Positions 1-8,697 of a DNA stretch of 64,000 bases are shown here, piece by piece. The stretch is from Chryseobacterium carnipullorum (GTDB taxonomy: Bacteria > Bacteroidota > Bacteroidia > Flavobacteriales > Weeksellaceae), in contig NZ_FRCD01000003.1 of the NCBI RefSeq assembly GCF_900142785.1, forward strand, positions 1 through 64,000, given 5' to 3'. The notes beneath the pieces are model-generated. The model was not told the DNA's origin and made no database searches. It saw nothing but the letters and a program-made list of their open reading frames with translations. Each line of letters opens with the position of its first letter. The first letter of the stretch is position 1. The position numbers were made by a program, and so were the translations under genes.

Positions 1-26
1 TAATAAAAAGTTATTTCCGTAAAATT

Positions 27-49
27 TTTTGAGCTCTAAGGGCTCAAAA
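27..49. terminator. Possible terminator hairpin
   Basis: An 8-bp inverted repeat (TTTTGAGC at 27-34, GCTCAAAA at 42-49) with a 7-nt loop lies downstream of the leftward glycosidase gene. It is about 135 nt past that gene's stop codon, so it could equally serve a gene outside the window. The rest of 1-184 shows no coding sequence. Confidence 0.35.
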
Positions 50-184
50 TTTTCCAGAATAACTTTTCAACTTACACAGTTAGTGAGACACTGCCAGTGA
101 TACATTTTAAGGACATTTAAAACTATATTTTCTTATTGTCATCTGTAATAACAGGCAATTAATTTTCGGATTATCTCTTTCTTT

Positions 185-1945
185 TTATTCAGATTTTGAA
201 ATCTCCGTTCTCTCCGAAACTCCATTCGCGTTGAAAGCTTCAATCTGGAAATAGTAGGCATCGGCTCTATCGGCTCCAGTGAAGAAATATTCATTCTTTC
301 CGTATACCATGATGCTTCCGTATAATTTATCCGGAGATTTTCCCCAATAGATCACGTATCCGTCAGCATCCTGGTTCTGCTGCCACTTCATCCAGATGCT
401 TCTCCTTTCACCGAATTTTTTAGGTTCTGCTCTTAGCGGTACAAATCCTTCTACTTTCTTTGGTTTTTCACCTGCTCCTTTTCCGAACACTCTGAAACCA
501 CTTAAGGCAAATTTTCCGGTAGGCATTTTCAGGTTCTCCATTTTTAGAAATCTTACCTTTGCAGGTTTTTCAAGCTCTACATAATCGTGGGGAACATCTT
601 TGGTATTTTTGCTTTTATCCACCACAACATTCCATTTTTTACCGTCATTTGATCCATAGATCTTATACTGGTGCATTTTGCCCAATGTTTTTCCCATGAA
701 TTCAGCATCCTGATCTGCATAATTGATCTGAATTGCGTTAATTGTGGAAACTTCTCCAAGGTCGGTCTGAAACCATTCTCCCAAATTTCCGGTTTTTGCA
801 CTCCAATATGTCTTGATATCCTCATCTACCGCCAGGTTGGGCTGATAGCCTCCTAAAGTAGAGGAAACCTGAACGGGTTTATTGTAATTCAGTAACATCC
901 AGCCGGCAAAAAGTCCTTTTGAGAAATCTTTTCCCTGAGCAAATTGCGGAAGGAAGGTTGGATAATCACCGTAAGCGGTATTGGTATACATTACATCATC
1001 TTTATCAAACCCTGCAGGCCAGATTCCTAGTCTTCTTTCAAAATTATTTTTAGTGGAAATAAAGATGGTTGAAATATGCCACCAGTTTTTGTAATTGTCT
1101 TCAAAAGTAGCCCCATGCCCCGCTCCTCTAGCAAAACCACCAGGTTTATAGGAAAACGGATTGTGCTGCTGGTACTCGAACCCTTCGAGAGGATTTTTAC
1201 TGACGTAGACCCCATCAGAATAGCCGCTGAATTCAGTGGCAGGAGCTCCGTACTGCATATAGTATTTTCCGTTGTGCTTGGTCATCCATGCTCCTTCTAC
1301 AAAAGGCTGAAGAAAAACATTGTCATTATATTCTCCAAATCTTTCCCAGCCGTGATCTTCCGGTTTTAATCTGATAATGGGTTTTGTAAAACCTTCTGAC
1401 TGCAAGGTTTTCACTTTCACTTCGGTTCCCAGTAAAGGCCACTCGTTGCTGGATCCCCAGTACAGGTATAATTTGTTTTTATCTTCATCATAATGGAACG
1501 CAGGATCCCATGCACCTACTTTTAAAGTATCGACCGCAATTTTCCAGTCGTCTTTGGTAGGATTGGTACTTTTCCAGATGGGAAAATCCTGTTCCCAGGT
1601 AGATCCGTACACGTAAAGTGTATCTTTCATGGCCCAGACTGCCGGAGCATTCAGGTCATGGATGTATTTATTGTCTCTCAGGAATTTTCTTTTGACAAAT
1701 TTCCAGTCCAGCATATCATCACTGTACCAGTATCCTTCCTGATTGGTGGAGAAAAGGAACAATTTATTTTTAAAATTAACGATTACAGGATCAGCTGTTG
1801 CCCGGTGTTTCCCCTGTTTTGAGAAAACTTCAAACGGGGTATAACCATAATCGATGTTAATGGGGTTACAGAACGTTTTCTGCTGGGCACCAACGAATAT
1901 TCCCAAAAGAACAGCGAATGATAAAAGGTACTGTTGCATCTTCAT
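185..1945 (-). CDS. Secreted family 43-type glycoside hydrolase with discoidin domain
   Basis: The 586-residue protein begins with a signal peptide ending near AQQK. Residues ~45-340 have GH43 five-bladed-propeller features: TADPVI (the Asp is the expected general base), WDPAFHYD (expected pKa-modulating Asp) and FVEGAW (the Glu is the expected general acid). Residues ~355-490 look like an F5/8 type C (discoidin) carbohydrate-binding domain, with WFQTDLG and IKTYWSAKTG. The last ~85 residues resemble a fibronectin type III module. The family acts on arabinan, xylan and related glycans; the exact substrate cannot be read from sequence. No SusC/SusD pair or other carbohydrate gene is adjacent, so it appears to be a stand-alone secreted enzyme. 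It has its own promoter-like sequence at 1963-1996. Confidence 0.85.
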   Translation of the reverse strand: MKMQQYLLSFAVLLGIFVGAQQKTFCNPINIDYGYTPFEVFSKQGKHRATADPVIVNFKNKLFLFSTNQEGYWYSDDMLDWKFVKRKFLRDNKYIHDLNAPAVWAMKDTLYVYGSTWEQDFPIWKSTNPTKDDWKIAVDTLKVGAWDPAFHYDEDKNKLYLYWGSSNEWPLLGTEVKVKTLQSEGFTKPIIRLKPEDHGWERFGEYNDNVFLQPFVEGAWMTKHNGKYYMQYGAPATEFSGYSDGVYVSKNPLEGFEYQQHNPFSYKPGGFARGAGHGATFEDNYKNWWHISTIFISTKNNFERRLGIWPAGFDKDDVMYTNTAYGDYPTFLPQFAQGKDFSKGLFAGWMLLNYNKPVQVSSTLGGYQPNLAVDEDIKTYWSAKTGNLGEWFQTDLGEVSTINAIQINYADQDAEFMGKTLGKMHQYKIYGSNDGKKWNVVVDKSKNTKDVPHDYVELEKPAKVRFLKMENLKMPTGKFALSGFRVFGKGAGEKPKKVEGFVPLRAEPKKFGERRSIWMKWQQNQDADGYVIYWGKSPDKLYGSIMVYGKNEYFFTGADRADAYYFQIEAFNANGVSERTEISKSE

Positions 1946-1962
1946 AATTTTTGCTTAAAAAA

Positions 1963-1996
1963 CAAATTTAGGTAACTTTTTTGTCTTTTGTCTCAA
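1963..1996 (-). promoter_or_regulatory. Promoter of the GH43 gene
   Basis: On the minus strand a TAAATTTG box (1970-1963) matches the Bacteroidota -7 consensus TAnnTTTG. A TTG (1996-1994) lies 23 nt upstream. The start codon at 1945 leaves a short leader. Both elements and their spacing fit the known consensus; activity is inferred. Confidence 0.6.
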
Positions 1997-2017
1997 TTTG
2001 AAGAAATGAAACAGATC

Positions 2018-2047
2018 AAAAAAATCCGGCCTTGAGACAAGGCCGGA
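2018..2047 (-). terminator. Intrinsic terminator of ctlX
   Basis: A perfect 10-bp GC-rich stem (2025-2034 pairing with 2038-2047, 3-nt loop) is followed on the minus strand by seven T. It lies 29 nt after the ctlX stop codon and separates ctlX from the GH43 gene. Confidence 0.85.
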
Positions 2048-2075
2048 AATATAGGGTAAGCAGAATTTTATCAAA

Positions 2076-2999
2076 CTATTTTTTAGGAAGGAAAATCTCA
2101 GCAAGCATACATCTTGCGCTTCCCCCGCCATTCACCTCAATCGTATTCAGATCTGAATAAATGATCTCACAGTATTTTTCAATAACTGCAACCTGCTCTG
2201 GTAATAAAGACTGGTACGCAGTCTGGCTCATTACCAGGAACTTTTGCCCGTCTTTATTCTGAACCTGTAGCATATTTCCTGCAAACTGCTGCATCTGCTC
2301 TTCTGAAATTTCGATGATTTCTTTTCCTGAGTTTTTAATGGTTTCAATCACCTTCTCTCTTTCCAGTTCATCATCAATACAATCTAAACAGATTACGACA
2401 AATTTGTCTGCCACACACATCATAACGTTGGTGTGGTAGATAGGAAGCCTTTCTGTTCCTACGGTCTGATAAGAATGGAAAACGATGGGCGTAAATCCAT
2501 ATTTTCCACAGAATTCTCTGAATAGCTTTTCATCAAGCCTTAAAGAAACTGAACCGTAAGCGATCTTATTATCATGATCAAAGATCATACTTCCCGTTCC
2601 TTCCAGAAAATGTCCCTGAGTTTCAGAAAATGACCAGTCATCAATTTCTGAGATTTCAAATCCCTGCTCTTTTATGGTTTCAAGAATATCTTCTCTCCTT
2701 TCTACTCTTCTGTTGGATGCGAACATTGGATATAGAGCGACTTTTCCGTCTTTATGGAAACTCACCCAGTTATTGGGGAAAATAGAATCCGGTGTATGGG
2801 GATCTAATGTATCTTTAATAGTGATCACATTCACGCCTTTGCTTCTCAGTTTCCCAACAAAACTATTGAATTCCGCCAAAGCTTTAGCCTGGATATCAGA
2901 ACCTTTCTGTTCAACCTGAAAATAATTATTTTTCGCTGTTTCAGCGTTGTAGCCGAATGCGATCGGCTCTATCATTAATACGGTATCTGTTGTTTGCAT
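2076..2999 (-). CDS. ctlX: Citrulline-utilisation hydrolase CtlX-type (arginine deiminase superfamily)
   Basis: The 307-residue cytoplasmic protein belongs to the guanidine-modifying (pentein) superfamily. Visible signatures are the N-terminal substrate loop with FPNNWVSFH, the EGTGSM motif, the catalytic-His context YHTNVMM, and the C-terminal GGGSARCML carrying the nucleophilic Cys297. This arrangement matches the group annotated CtlX / arginine-deiminase-related protein, which acts on citrulline or a related guanidino/ureido substrate. The gene follows a second pentein hydrolase on the same strand with an 83-nt gap, so the two probably act in one arginine/citrulline pathway. No other arc or arginine biosynthesis gene is nearby, and the substrate is not proven by sequence. 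Confidence 0.8.
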   Translation of the reverse strand: MQTTDTVLMIEPIAFGYNAETAKNNYFQVEQKGSDIQAKALAEFNSFVGKLRSKGVNVITIKDTLDPHTPDSIFPNNWVSFHKDGKVALYPMFASNRRVERREDILETIKEQGFEISEIDDWSFSETQGHFLEGTGSMIFDHDNKIAYGSVSLRLDEKLFREFCGKYGFTPIVFHSYQTVGTERLPIYHTNVMMCVADKFVVICLDCIDDELEREKVIETIKNSGKEIIEISEEQMQQFAGNMLQVQNKDGQKFLVMSQTAYQSLLPEQVAVIEKYCEIIYSDLNTIEVNGGGSARCMLAEIFLPKK

Positions 3000-3082
3000 T
3001 GTTTTAGATTTAAAAATTAAAAGATTGAAAGATTAGGAAACCTACCTACTCTCAAACACTCTAACGCTACTACTTAAAATGA

Positions 3083-3997
3083 TTACTCTCTCACCAACGG
3101 CATAGTAGAGCAACGTAAAAGGCCTCCCATTTTAGAGATTTCTCTGTAAGGAATTTCTTCTACAGTCATTCCCCACTCGTTTCTCAGGTGGTTGTTCATT
3201 CTTGTGAAGGTTTGGTCTGACACTACCACATCAGGAGAAATGGAGAAAATATTCGGGAACATTTCAAACATCTCTTCATCATTAAGATGGAAACAGTTTT
3301 CTTCTCCGAAAATATCGATGATCAGGCGGTAATCGCTTTCATCTACAAATCCATTCTTATAAATAAGACATTTATCTTTTCCTACCGGATTGAATGTACA
3401 GTCTAAGTGTAAAATCCCCTCGAACGGAATTTTGTCATTTTTCTTCAACTCCAGATCGATGATTCTTTTCTTTGGAAAATATTCTTTTAGAATTTCAATC
3501 GCGTATTCGTTGGTTCTTGCGGTTTTATAGTTTCTGTAATCTTCACTGAAACATGTTCCAATAAAAAGGAAATCGTCCCATACAATGACGTCTCCACCTT
3601 CGATGTGTGCGGTTTCCGGAAGATTGATAATTTTTCTCCAGGCTACTTTTTCAAAAACTTTTTTGTAGGCCTCCTGCTCATCAGCCCTGTCTGCAATCAC
3701 ATTTGAGATGATCATTTTATCGTCGATCACAAAAGCTACGTCTCTTGAAAAAACCTGGTTGTAATCTTTGATAATGCTTGGTCGAAGTACCTCTACATCA
3801 TATTTTTTTAATACTGCTTCAAAAGCATTCATTTCGTTGATGATATCCTCTTCTTTAGGATATATATTGTTTTCGATGGAGTAATAGGACTTGGCGTCAT
3901 AGCTCTCCTCCAATGTGGGAACACCTCCCATTGAATTAGGCTGGCCTAGAACTACTGATTTCAGCCTGCCCGTTTCGTTTTTAATGTTTAGTCTCAT
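3083..3997 (-). CDS. Dimethylarginine dimethylaminohydrolase / arginine deiminase family protein
   Basis: The 304-residue pentein-fold hydrolase has the order of motifs expected for DDAH and arginine deiminase-like enzymes: FSRDVAFVI, HIEGGDV (substrate-binding Glu/Asp), HLDCTF (catalytic His) and GGLLRCSTMPL (nucleophile Cys296). Such enzymes hydrolyse arginine or methylated arginine to citrulline plus ammonia or methylamine. The product would be a plausible substrate for the downstream ctlX-type enzyme, which is inference. A promoter-like box (4017-4024) lies 20 nt upstream of the start. In related flavobacteria, as I recall, this pair sits beside citrate synthase and enolase; here a 4.3-kb accessory block separates them. 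Confidence 0.8.
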   Translation of the reverse strand: MRLNIKNETGRLKSVVLGQPNSMGGVPTLEESYDAKSYYSIENNIYPKEEDIINEMNAFEAVLKKYDVEVLRPSIIKDYNQVFSRDVAFVIDDKMIISNVIADRADEQEAYKKVFEKVAWRKIINLPETAHIEGGDVIVWDDFLFIGTCFSEDYRNYKTARTNEYAIEILKEYFPKKRIIDLELKKNDKIPFEGILHLDCTFNPVGKDKCLIYKNGFVDESDYRLIIDIFGEENCFHLNDEEMFEMFPNIFSISPDVVVSDQTFTRMNNHLRNEWGMTVEEIPYREISKMGGLLRCSTMPLVRE

Positions 3998-4309
3998 AAA
4001 GATTTATGCAATACTACAAATATAAGTAAAGGTCTCTATCTGGAAAACTTTTGATTTGTTTTATGCAGCAAATTTGATTTTAATATTGGTTTAGCTTTAA
4101 TTAATGTCCTCTTTTTTGTGCAAAAATTTCATATCCTAACCTAAATTCAAATTGTAAATTGTATATAAACCATCTACAACGAACTATTTTTCATCTACAT
4201 AAGAAACGGAAAATTATAAATATTATAAAATAATTTCCTATATTAGTGATATAATTCCTATGGAATTACATTTTTAAAACTTAACGATTAACACCAAAAA
4301 ATAAAAGTC
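3998..4309. other. 312-bp divergent intergenic region
   Basis: This very AT-rich region separates the leftward DDAH-type gene from the rightward small peptide gene. It holds the leftward -7-like box at 4017-4024 and must hold the promoter for the peptide, although I see only weak matches there. No open reading frame of note was found on either strand. Confidence 0.6.
4017..4024 (-). promoter_or_regulatory. -7 promoter box of the DDAH-type gene
   Basis: The minus strand reads TATATTTG, a match to TAnnTTTG, 20 nt upstream of the start codon at 3997. No clear TTG was found at the expected distance upstream. Confidence 0.5.
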
Positions 4310-4471
4310 ATGAACAAAAAAAATCCAGTGCTGAAAAACGCACAAAAATTAGGAAGAAACGAGCAAAAATTAATCACAGGAGGAGGCATCAACAGACCTA
4401 GATACTGCTGTGAATGGGATGAGAACGGAAAATGTACGATTTGGACGTGCGGTAACTGTGTTTGTCCATAA
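4310..4471 (+). CDS. Double-glycine-leader, six-cysteine peptide (bacteriocin-like)
   Basis: The 53-residue peptide has a leader containing KLGRNEQKLITGG, that is L-G-R-x-E-x-K-x-I-x-Gly-Gly, as in peptides cleaved after Gly-Gly by C39-type peptidase transporters. The remaining ~28 residues include six cysteines (RYCCEW, GKC, TC, NC, VCP), suggesting disulfide cross-links. A second peptide of the same design occurs at 55259. Short proteins of this kind are usually annotated 'bacteriocin-like protein' in Chryseobacterium. No exporter, modification enzyme or immunity gene is adjacent, so function (bacteriocin, signal or secreted redox peptide) is unknown. A strong terminator follows directly. 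Confidence 0.75.
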   Translation: MNKKNPVLKNAQKLGRNEQKLITGGGINRPRYCCEWDENGKCTIWTCGNCVCP

Positions 4472-4481
4472 CCAAATTAAT

Positions 4482-4513
4482 AAACCTGCTTGTGATAAGC
4501 AGGTTTTCTTTTT
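4482..4513 (+). terminator. Terminator of the small peptide gene
   Basis: A perfect 10-bp stem (AAACCTGCTT at 4482-4491, AAGCAGGTTT at 4497-4506; 5-nt loop) is followed by a T-rich tract. It begins 10 nt after the peptide stop codon and meets the 3' end of the convergent receptor gene. Confidence 0.85.
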
Positions 4514-6875
4514 ATCTGGCCCTGCTTTCTTCTTCTGTCTTCTGCAATTCCTTAGTCTGGTATTTTGAACTTCCAAAACTGTACGCTACTGAAATAATAA
4601 GCCGACTGCTATCCCACCAATGAGTTAAACGGTTATCCATAATCTGTTTATGTCTGAATTCCAGCTGCTGATTGTAAGAGTCAAAAATATTATTGTAGCT
4701 GATCTTTGTATTAAGTTTGTTATCAAACCATGATTTCTGCAAAGACAGATCTACTGTATATCTGGGCTTGATAATATACAGACTGTTTCCTGTCTTTGAT
4801 TCATAGTTGGCAAAGAGATTCACTGTATATCCTTTTGGCAGTGAAAAAACCTGATTGACCCTTATTTCATAACTATACACTTTTAAAGCAAATACCTCAT
4901 CAAGATACGGTCTGTACTCATCATTATAATATCCGGTGATTTGGCTGGTGATATTCCACCATTTTGTCACTTTTAAAGGAAAACTGGTTTCCACAGACAC
5001 AAATTTCCGGTATGGAAGATTGGTTCCAAGATATTCGAGAACATTGGTTTTCGGATTGTAAAGTGGATAGCGTACCATTACGTCTTTTTCTTTTCCTGCC
5101 ATCAAACTGGTGACCCAATTCTTATAACGGTAGGTAAGTTTGATCTGGCTGGTGAAAGAAGGTAACAGATAGGGATTTCCAATCCAGTAATTCAAAGGGC
5201 TGAAATAAACGCGAAACGGATTGAGCTGCGAAAATACGGGTCTTGTCATTTTTCTGCTGTATGACAGTGATAATTCATTAGCTTTATTAAACGTATAGTT
5301 TGTACTGAAAGACGGCAGCCATTCCAGATAATTTCTTGATACCACAGAATCTCTGGTAACCGCATCAGAAATACTTCCTGTATTCTCCAACCTGAGCCCT
5401 CCATTGACCTGAAGTTTTCCAAACTTCTGCCTGTATGATATGTAACCTGCCCAAATTTTTTCTTTATATGAAAACATATTGCTCCGTTCAGGATCAAAAA
5501 CAAAACGGTCATTGACAGACAGGGTGTCGTATCTGATATTATTATGGGTATCGGAGTGACTGTATTTTACTCCGGTTTCAATATCTGCATTACCGATCTT
5601 TTGTGAAACATCGATCTGGGCAGTTTGGATATCAATTTTATTAAGCAGATCAGATTTCCAGTAGGACAATAATTCAGTCGTCGGTTGATCACTATTAATA
5701 AAATCATCTATCTGCTTATTTTTAACGGAAAGATAATTGCCTAAAAAACTGATTTTAAAGTCTTTGTTTTGAAATGAATAGTCAGCAGTAACTCCGTAGT
5801 TTTCCTGTGAATATGCTGTAGGATTTTTACTTTCAGTATTAAAAATCAATTGTGATTCATCTTGATTTGTCGTATACAGTGATCCTGAACGAATCCGGTC
5901 GCTGGTTCTGAAGTTCCCTCTCAGGTTAACCCCAAATCTATTTTTGTCATTCAGTCTAAAATCCGCTCCAGTCTGGATACTGTATACATTTCCTTCATCT
6001 TCCTGATAGGTATTGGTACGCATCACGTTGGTATTCGCAAGCTTTTGCAATGCATGATAACGATAGGTGGAAATGCCATTATTATAACCGGCCTGTAAAC
6101 TGTAGACTATTTTTTCTCTGTTATAAGACAGATTTAAAGAATTTTCTCTGTAGCTGAATTTATTGGTAAATATATTTCCATTGTAATTTCCTTTCCAACC
6201 GAGATTTCCGTTTCTTTTCAGCCTGATATCGATGATTCCTTTAAATTCCGCATCATATTTTGAGGAAGGATTTGAGTTCACTTCAATAGATTCTACCATT
6301 TCTGGTGGAAGTGACCGTAGGTACGACTGCAACTCCTGACTGCTCATGGCAACAGGTTTCCCGTTAATAAATACTGCTGGTGTAATTCTTCCCCCTATAA
6401 AAATAGCGCCTTCATCATCTATAGAAACGCCGGGTGTCTTTCTCAGGACTTCCAAAATATTGGCTGATGTTTTAAAGTCTTTATTTCCTGAAACACTCAT
6501 GACAATGTTTCCATCACTGAGCTTGATATTTCTCGCTGCCGAACGAATCACTACCTCTGAAATATTTCCGACTGCCGGTTTCACTTCAATCAAAGAAAAA
6601 TCTCCGGTCTTATCCAATTCTTTGGTCTCGTATCCGTGTTTTTGAATGACGACATAGGAATCATCAGCGCTGTTATTCAATTGGAAAAACCCTAAGGAAT
6701 CTGTAAGAACTTTTTGAATGATTCGTCGGTCTGATACATCGAACAGAGAAATTTCAGCCTGAAAAACCTGTGCTTTTGTCTCAGAATCCAAAATTTTTCC
6801 TTTAATTGTTTCCTGAGCTTTTCCAAAACAGGAAAGAAATAAGAGCAGCAGGAAAAGACATAATCTGATATTCAT
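4512..6875 (-). CDS. Outer-membrane beta-barrel (TonB-dependent receptor-like) protein
   Basis: The ATG at 6875 is chosen because it opens a clear signal peptide (MNIRLCLFLLLLFL, cleavage near GKAQ); the reading frame is open 74 codons further upstream, but that part looks non-coding and would run into the next gene. The 787-residue mature-size protein starts with a carboxypeptidase-regulatory-like domain (~22-100), then a plug-like segment (VIRSAARNIKLSDG, ILEVLRKTPGVSIDDEG, LPPEMVESIEV) and a large barrel with alternating aromatic strands (~250-770). This is the 'outer membrane beta-barrel family' type of TonB receptor lacking an obvious TonB box. It is 79 nt downstream of an AraC-type regulator on the same strand, which may control it. 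The ligand is unknown. Confidence 0.8.
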   Translation of the reverse strand: MNIRLCLFLLLLFLSCFGKAQETIKGKILDSETKAQVFQAEISLFDVSDRRIIQKVLTDSLGFFQLNNSADDSYVVIQKHGYETKELDKTGDFSLIEVKPAVGNISEVVIRSAARNIKLSDGNIVMSVSGNKDFKTSANILEVLRKTPGVSIDDEGAIFIGGRITPAVFINGKPVAMSSQELQSYLRSLPPEMVESIEVNSNPSSKYDAEFKGIIDIRLKRNGNLGWKGNYNGNIFTNKFSYRENSLNLSYNREKIVYSLQAGYNNGISTYRYHALQKLANTNVMRTNTYQEDEGNVYSIQTGADFRLNDKNRFGVNLRGNFRTSDRIRSGSLYTTNQDESQLIFNTESKNPTAYSQENYGVTADYSFQNKDFKISFLGNYLSVKNKQIDDFINSDQPTTELLSYWKSDLLNKIDIQTAQIDVSQKIGNADIETGVKYSHSDTHNNIRYDTLSVNDRFVFDPERSNMFSYKEKIWAGYISYRQKFGKLQVNGGLRLENTGSISDAVTRDSVVSRNYLEWLPSFSTNYTFNKANELSLSYSRKMTRPVFSQLNPFRVYFSPLNYWIGNPYLLPSFTSQIKLTYRYKNWVTSLMAGKEKDVMVRYPLYNPKTNVLEYLGTNLPYRKFVSVETSFPLKVTKWWNITSQITGYYNDEYRPYLDEVFALKVYSYEIRVNQVFSLPKGYTVNLFANYESKTGNSLYIIKPRYTVDLSLQKSWFDNKLNTKISYNNIFDSYNQQLEFRHKQIMDNRLTHWWDSSRLIISVAYSFGSSKYQTKELQKTEEESRAR

Positions 6876-6954
6876 AAATTTAAATTTTATGAAACCAAAA
6901 GTAGAGTGATGGAGGAAAAATAAGGTTTTGAAGTTTAAATTCCGCAGTACACAA

Positions 6955-8016
6955 TTATAATTCTGAACTCTGAAACCTAACGTCAGAAGGCATTTGAGAC
7001 TGCTTATACAAAAGGGGCGTTGTATTTTTAATTTTTTTGAATGTGGAAAAGAATGTAGACTTGGAATTAAAGCCGACCTCATAACCGATCTCTTCAATTT
7101 TAAGGAAAGAACCGTTTTCTATTTTTTCACAAGCCTCACTGATCCTGTATTCATTGATGTAGGTTGAAAAGCTTTTACCGAGATTGTCATTCAATAGTTG
7201 GGAAAGCTGATGGGCTGACATCTTCATTTGAGTGGCCAGATCACTTAATTTCAGATTTGGGTTTTTGTATAATTCTTCGGAATTCATCAGTTGTTCAAGT
7301 TTTGAAACAAAACTGTCTGCCAGTTCTTCTGAAATCTTTTTATTGGTATATCTTGGAACTTCCTTTACCAACTCCTGATCATTTTTTTTGCTGAATATAA
7401 TTAAAAAATTAGCATACAATACAAATGAGAATACTAGACTTCCACCTGCGCAATAGATCTGTACCCATCCTGTAGAAATTAACTGGTAGGCCAGAAAAAT
7501 GATTGCATTGCTGATAAGTACCGGAAGAATAAATTGATTGGGATTTCCGGCTTTCTGCTTTGAAAAAATATAATACTGATACACCGAAAGCAAGACAAAT
7601 ACTGACCAGACCGTATAAATAAAGGTTCCGAAATATTGGTCCCAAGTAACCGGAAAGAATAAATAGACCAATCCAACTATTCCAAGTACCAATGTCAGGA
7701 AGCCGAAAGATGTTCTGCATTGTTTTAAATCAAACTTTTCCTGCAGAAATGATGATCTGATATAGTAATACAAAGCAGGTCCGGTAAAGAACAATGCCGA
7801 CATTCCCAGATGGGGAATAATTCTAGGCAAGTCCGGATAGAAATACATACCAACCGAAATTCCGACTCTGCTACTTAATGTCAATAAAATCAGACCTAGA
7901 AAGAAATCCGGAATGTATTTTAGTTTTTTAACAGACAGAAGATAAATTCCCAGCAGCAAGCCATTAAAGGCTCCTACCGCACTGAAGAAAAATAACATCT
8001 GCTGTCCGAAAGTCAT
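6955..8016 (-). CDS. Membrane-anchored AraC-family transcriptional regulator
   Basis: The 353-residue protein has about six or seven hydrophobic helices in its first ~215 residues (for example LFFFSAVGAFNGLLLGIYLL and IPDFFLGLILLTLSSRVGI). A short cytoplasmic linker and a C-terminal AraC-type double helix-turn-helix (~245-345) follow, with LSDLATQMKMSAHQLSQLL and IEEIGYEVGFNSKSTFFSTF. Such 7TM-HTH proteins are common in Bacteroidota and are thought to sense at the membrane and bind DNA directly. Its position just upstream of the receptor gene suggests a regulator-target pair. This is inferred from adjacency only. Confidence 0.85.
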   Translation of the reverse strand: MTFGQQMLFFFSAVGAFNGLLLGIYLLSVKKLKYIPDFFLGLILLTLSSRVGISVGMYFYPDLPRIIPHLGMSALFFTGPALYYYIRSSFLQEKFDLKQCRTSFGFLTLVLGIVGLVYLFFPVTWDQYFGTFIYTVWSVFVLLSVYQYYIFSKQKAGNPNQFILPVLISNAIIFLAYQLISTGWVQIYCAGGSLVFSFVLYANFLIIFSKKNDQELVKEVPRYTNKKISEELADSFVSKLEQLMNSEELYKNPNLKLSDLATQMKMSAHQLSQLLNDNLGKSFSTYINEYRISEACEKIENGSFLKIEEIGYEVGFNSKSTFFSTFKKIKNTTPLLYKQSQMPSDVRFQSSEL

Positions 8017-8187
8017 TATATTTGTTTTTTATTTTTGATAAAGATCCCTTATTTTGCTTTTGCTAAAACCAATTAAAATTTATCAACTTATGAAGGTAAA
8101 TTTAATAAAATTATCGTGTTAGATTTGATATTATGTAATAAAAGATTTCATCTTTACTTTTTTATACTTTAGACAATTCTTAAATCC

Positions 8188-8625
8188 ATGAAAAAATCTG
8201 ATCAATCTCTTTACAATATATGCATCGCTTCAATAAAAAGAAAAACAATGAAACCTTACGATTTCAGGTGGACTCAGTTTTATGATTCAGATTCCAATCC
8301 TAAGTTATTATTTCAAAACTTCCCAATTGATTTTTCGGAAGAAGAACTGATTATTTGTTCTGTCATTATTGATCCTGACCATTACAGTATTTTAACAACA
8401 AGAAAATTAATAACAAACAACAAGGGAAATATGGAATCCGGAAATTTGAACCATGCTAAAAACAAATGGTATGGAGAATTTAAAAGCAAAACAGATCTGT
8501 ATACCTTAGGAGAGGTTGAGTTATCTACAGGGCAGAGATTATGCTATTTTGTAGAAACTGGCAAAGCTTCAATGATTATGATTAATGGTGTAAAAACTTT
8601 AGTATTTATCAGCCAGGAAATTTAA
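8188..8625 (+). CDS. Hypothetical protein, 145 residues
   Basis: A soluble protein without signal peptide or membrane segment. I do not recognise the family. It contains FRWTQFYDSDSNPKLLF and a C-terminal half with alternating hydrophobic and polar residues suggesting beta strands (SMIMINGVKTLVFIS). An alternative start is the ATG at 8248 (MKPYDFRWTQ), which would remove a 20-residue N-terminus rich in Lys and Ser. It converges on citrate synthase and shares the terminator at 8649-8678. Confidence 0.6.
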   Translation: MKKSDQSLYNICIASIKRKTMKPYDFRWTQFYDSDSNPKLLFQNFPIDFSEEELIICSVIIDPDHYSILTTRKLITNNKGNMESGNLNHAKNKWYGEFKSKTDLYTLGEVELSTGQRLCYFVETGKASMIMINGVKTLVFISQEI

Positions 8626-8648
8626 TTTCAAAACAATGATCTACAATA

Positions 8649-8678
8649 AAAAATCCCAAAGCAAGCTTTGGGATTTTT
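8649..8678. terminator. Bidirectional terminator
   Basis: A 14-bp perfect inverted repeat (8649-8662 and 8665-8678) is flanked by A on the left and T on the right, so it works for both the rightward unknown gene and the leftward citrate synthase gene, whose stop lies 20 nt away. Confidence 0.85.
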
Positions 8679-8697
8679 ATTATGATAAAAACAGGGA

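Noticed and set aside
4370..4576. A 68-codon frame on the minus strand opposite the small peptide and its terminator
   Set aside because: It runs through the peptide gene and terminator hairpin in antisense and has no coding-like features; the plus-strand peptide with the GG leader explains the region.
6876..7097. N-terminal extension of 74 residues to the beta-barrel receptor
   Set aside because: It lacks signal-peptide or domain character and overlaps the 3' end of the AraC-type gene; the ATG at 6875 opens a proper signal peptide.
7409..7720. Minus-strand frames of 65-103 codons inside the AraC-type gene
   Set aside because: Alternate-frame shadows of a well-supported membrane regulator.
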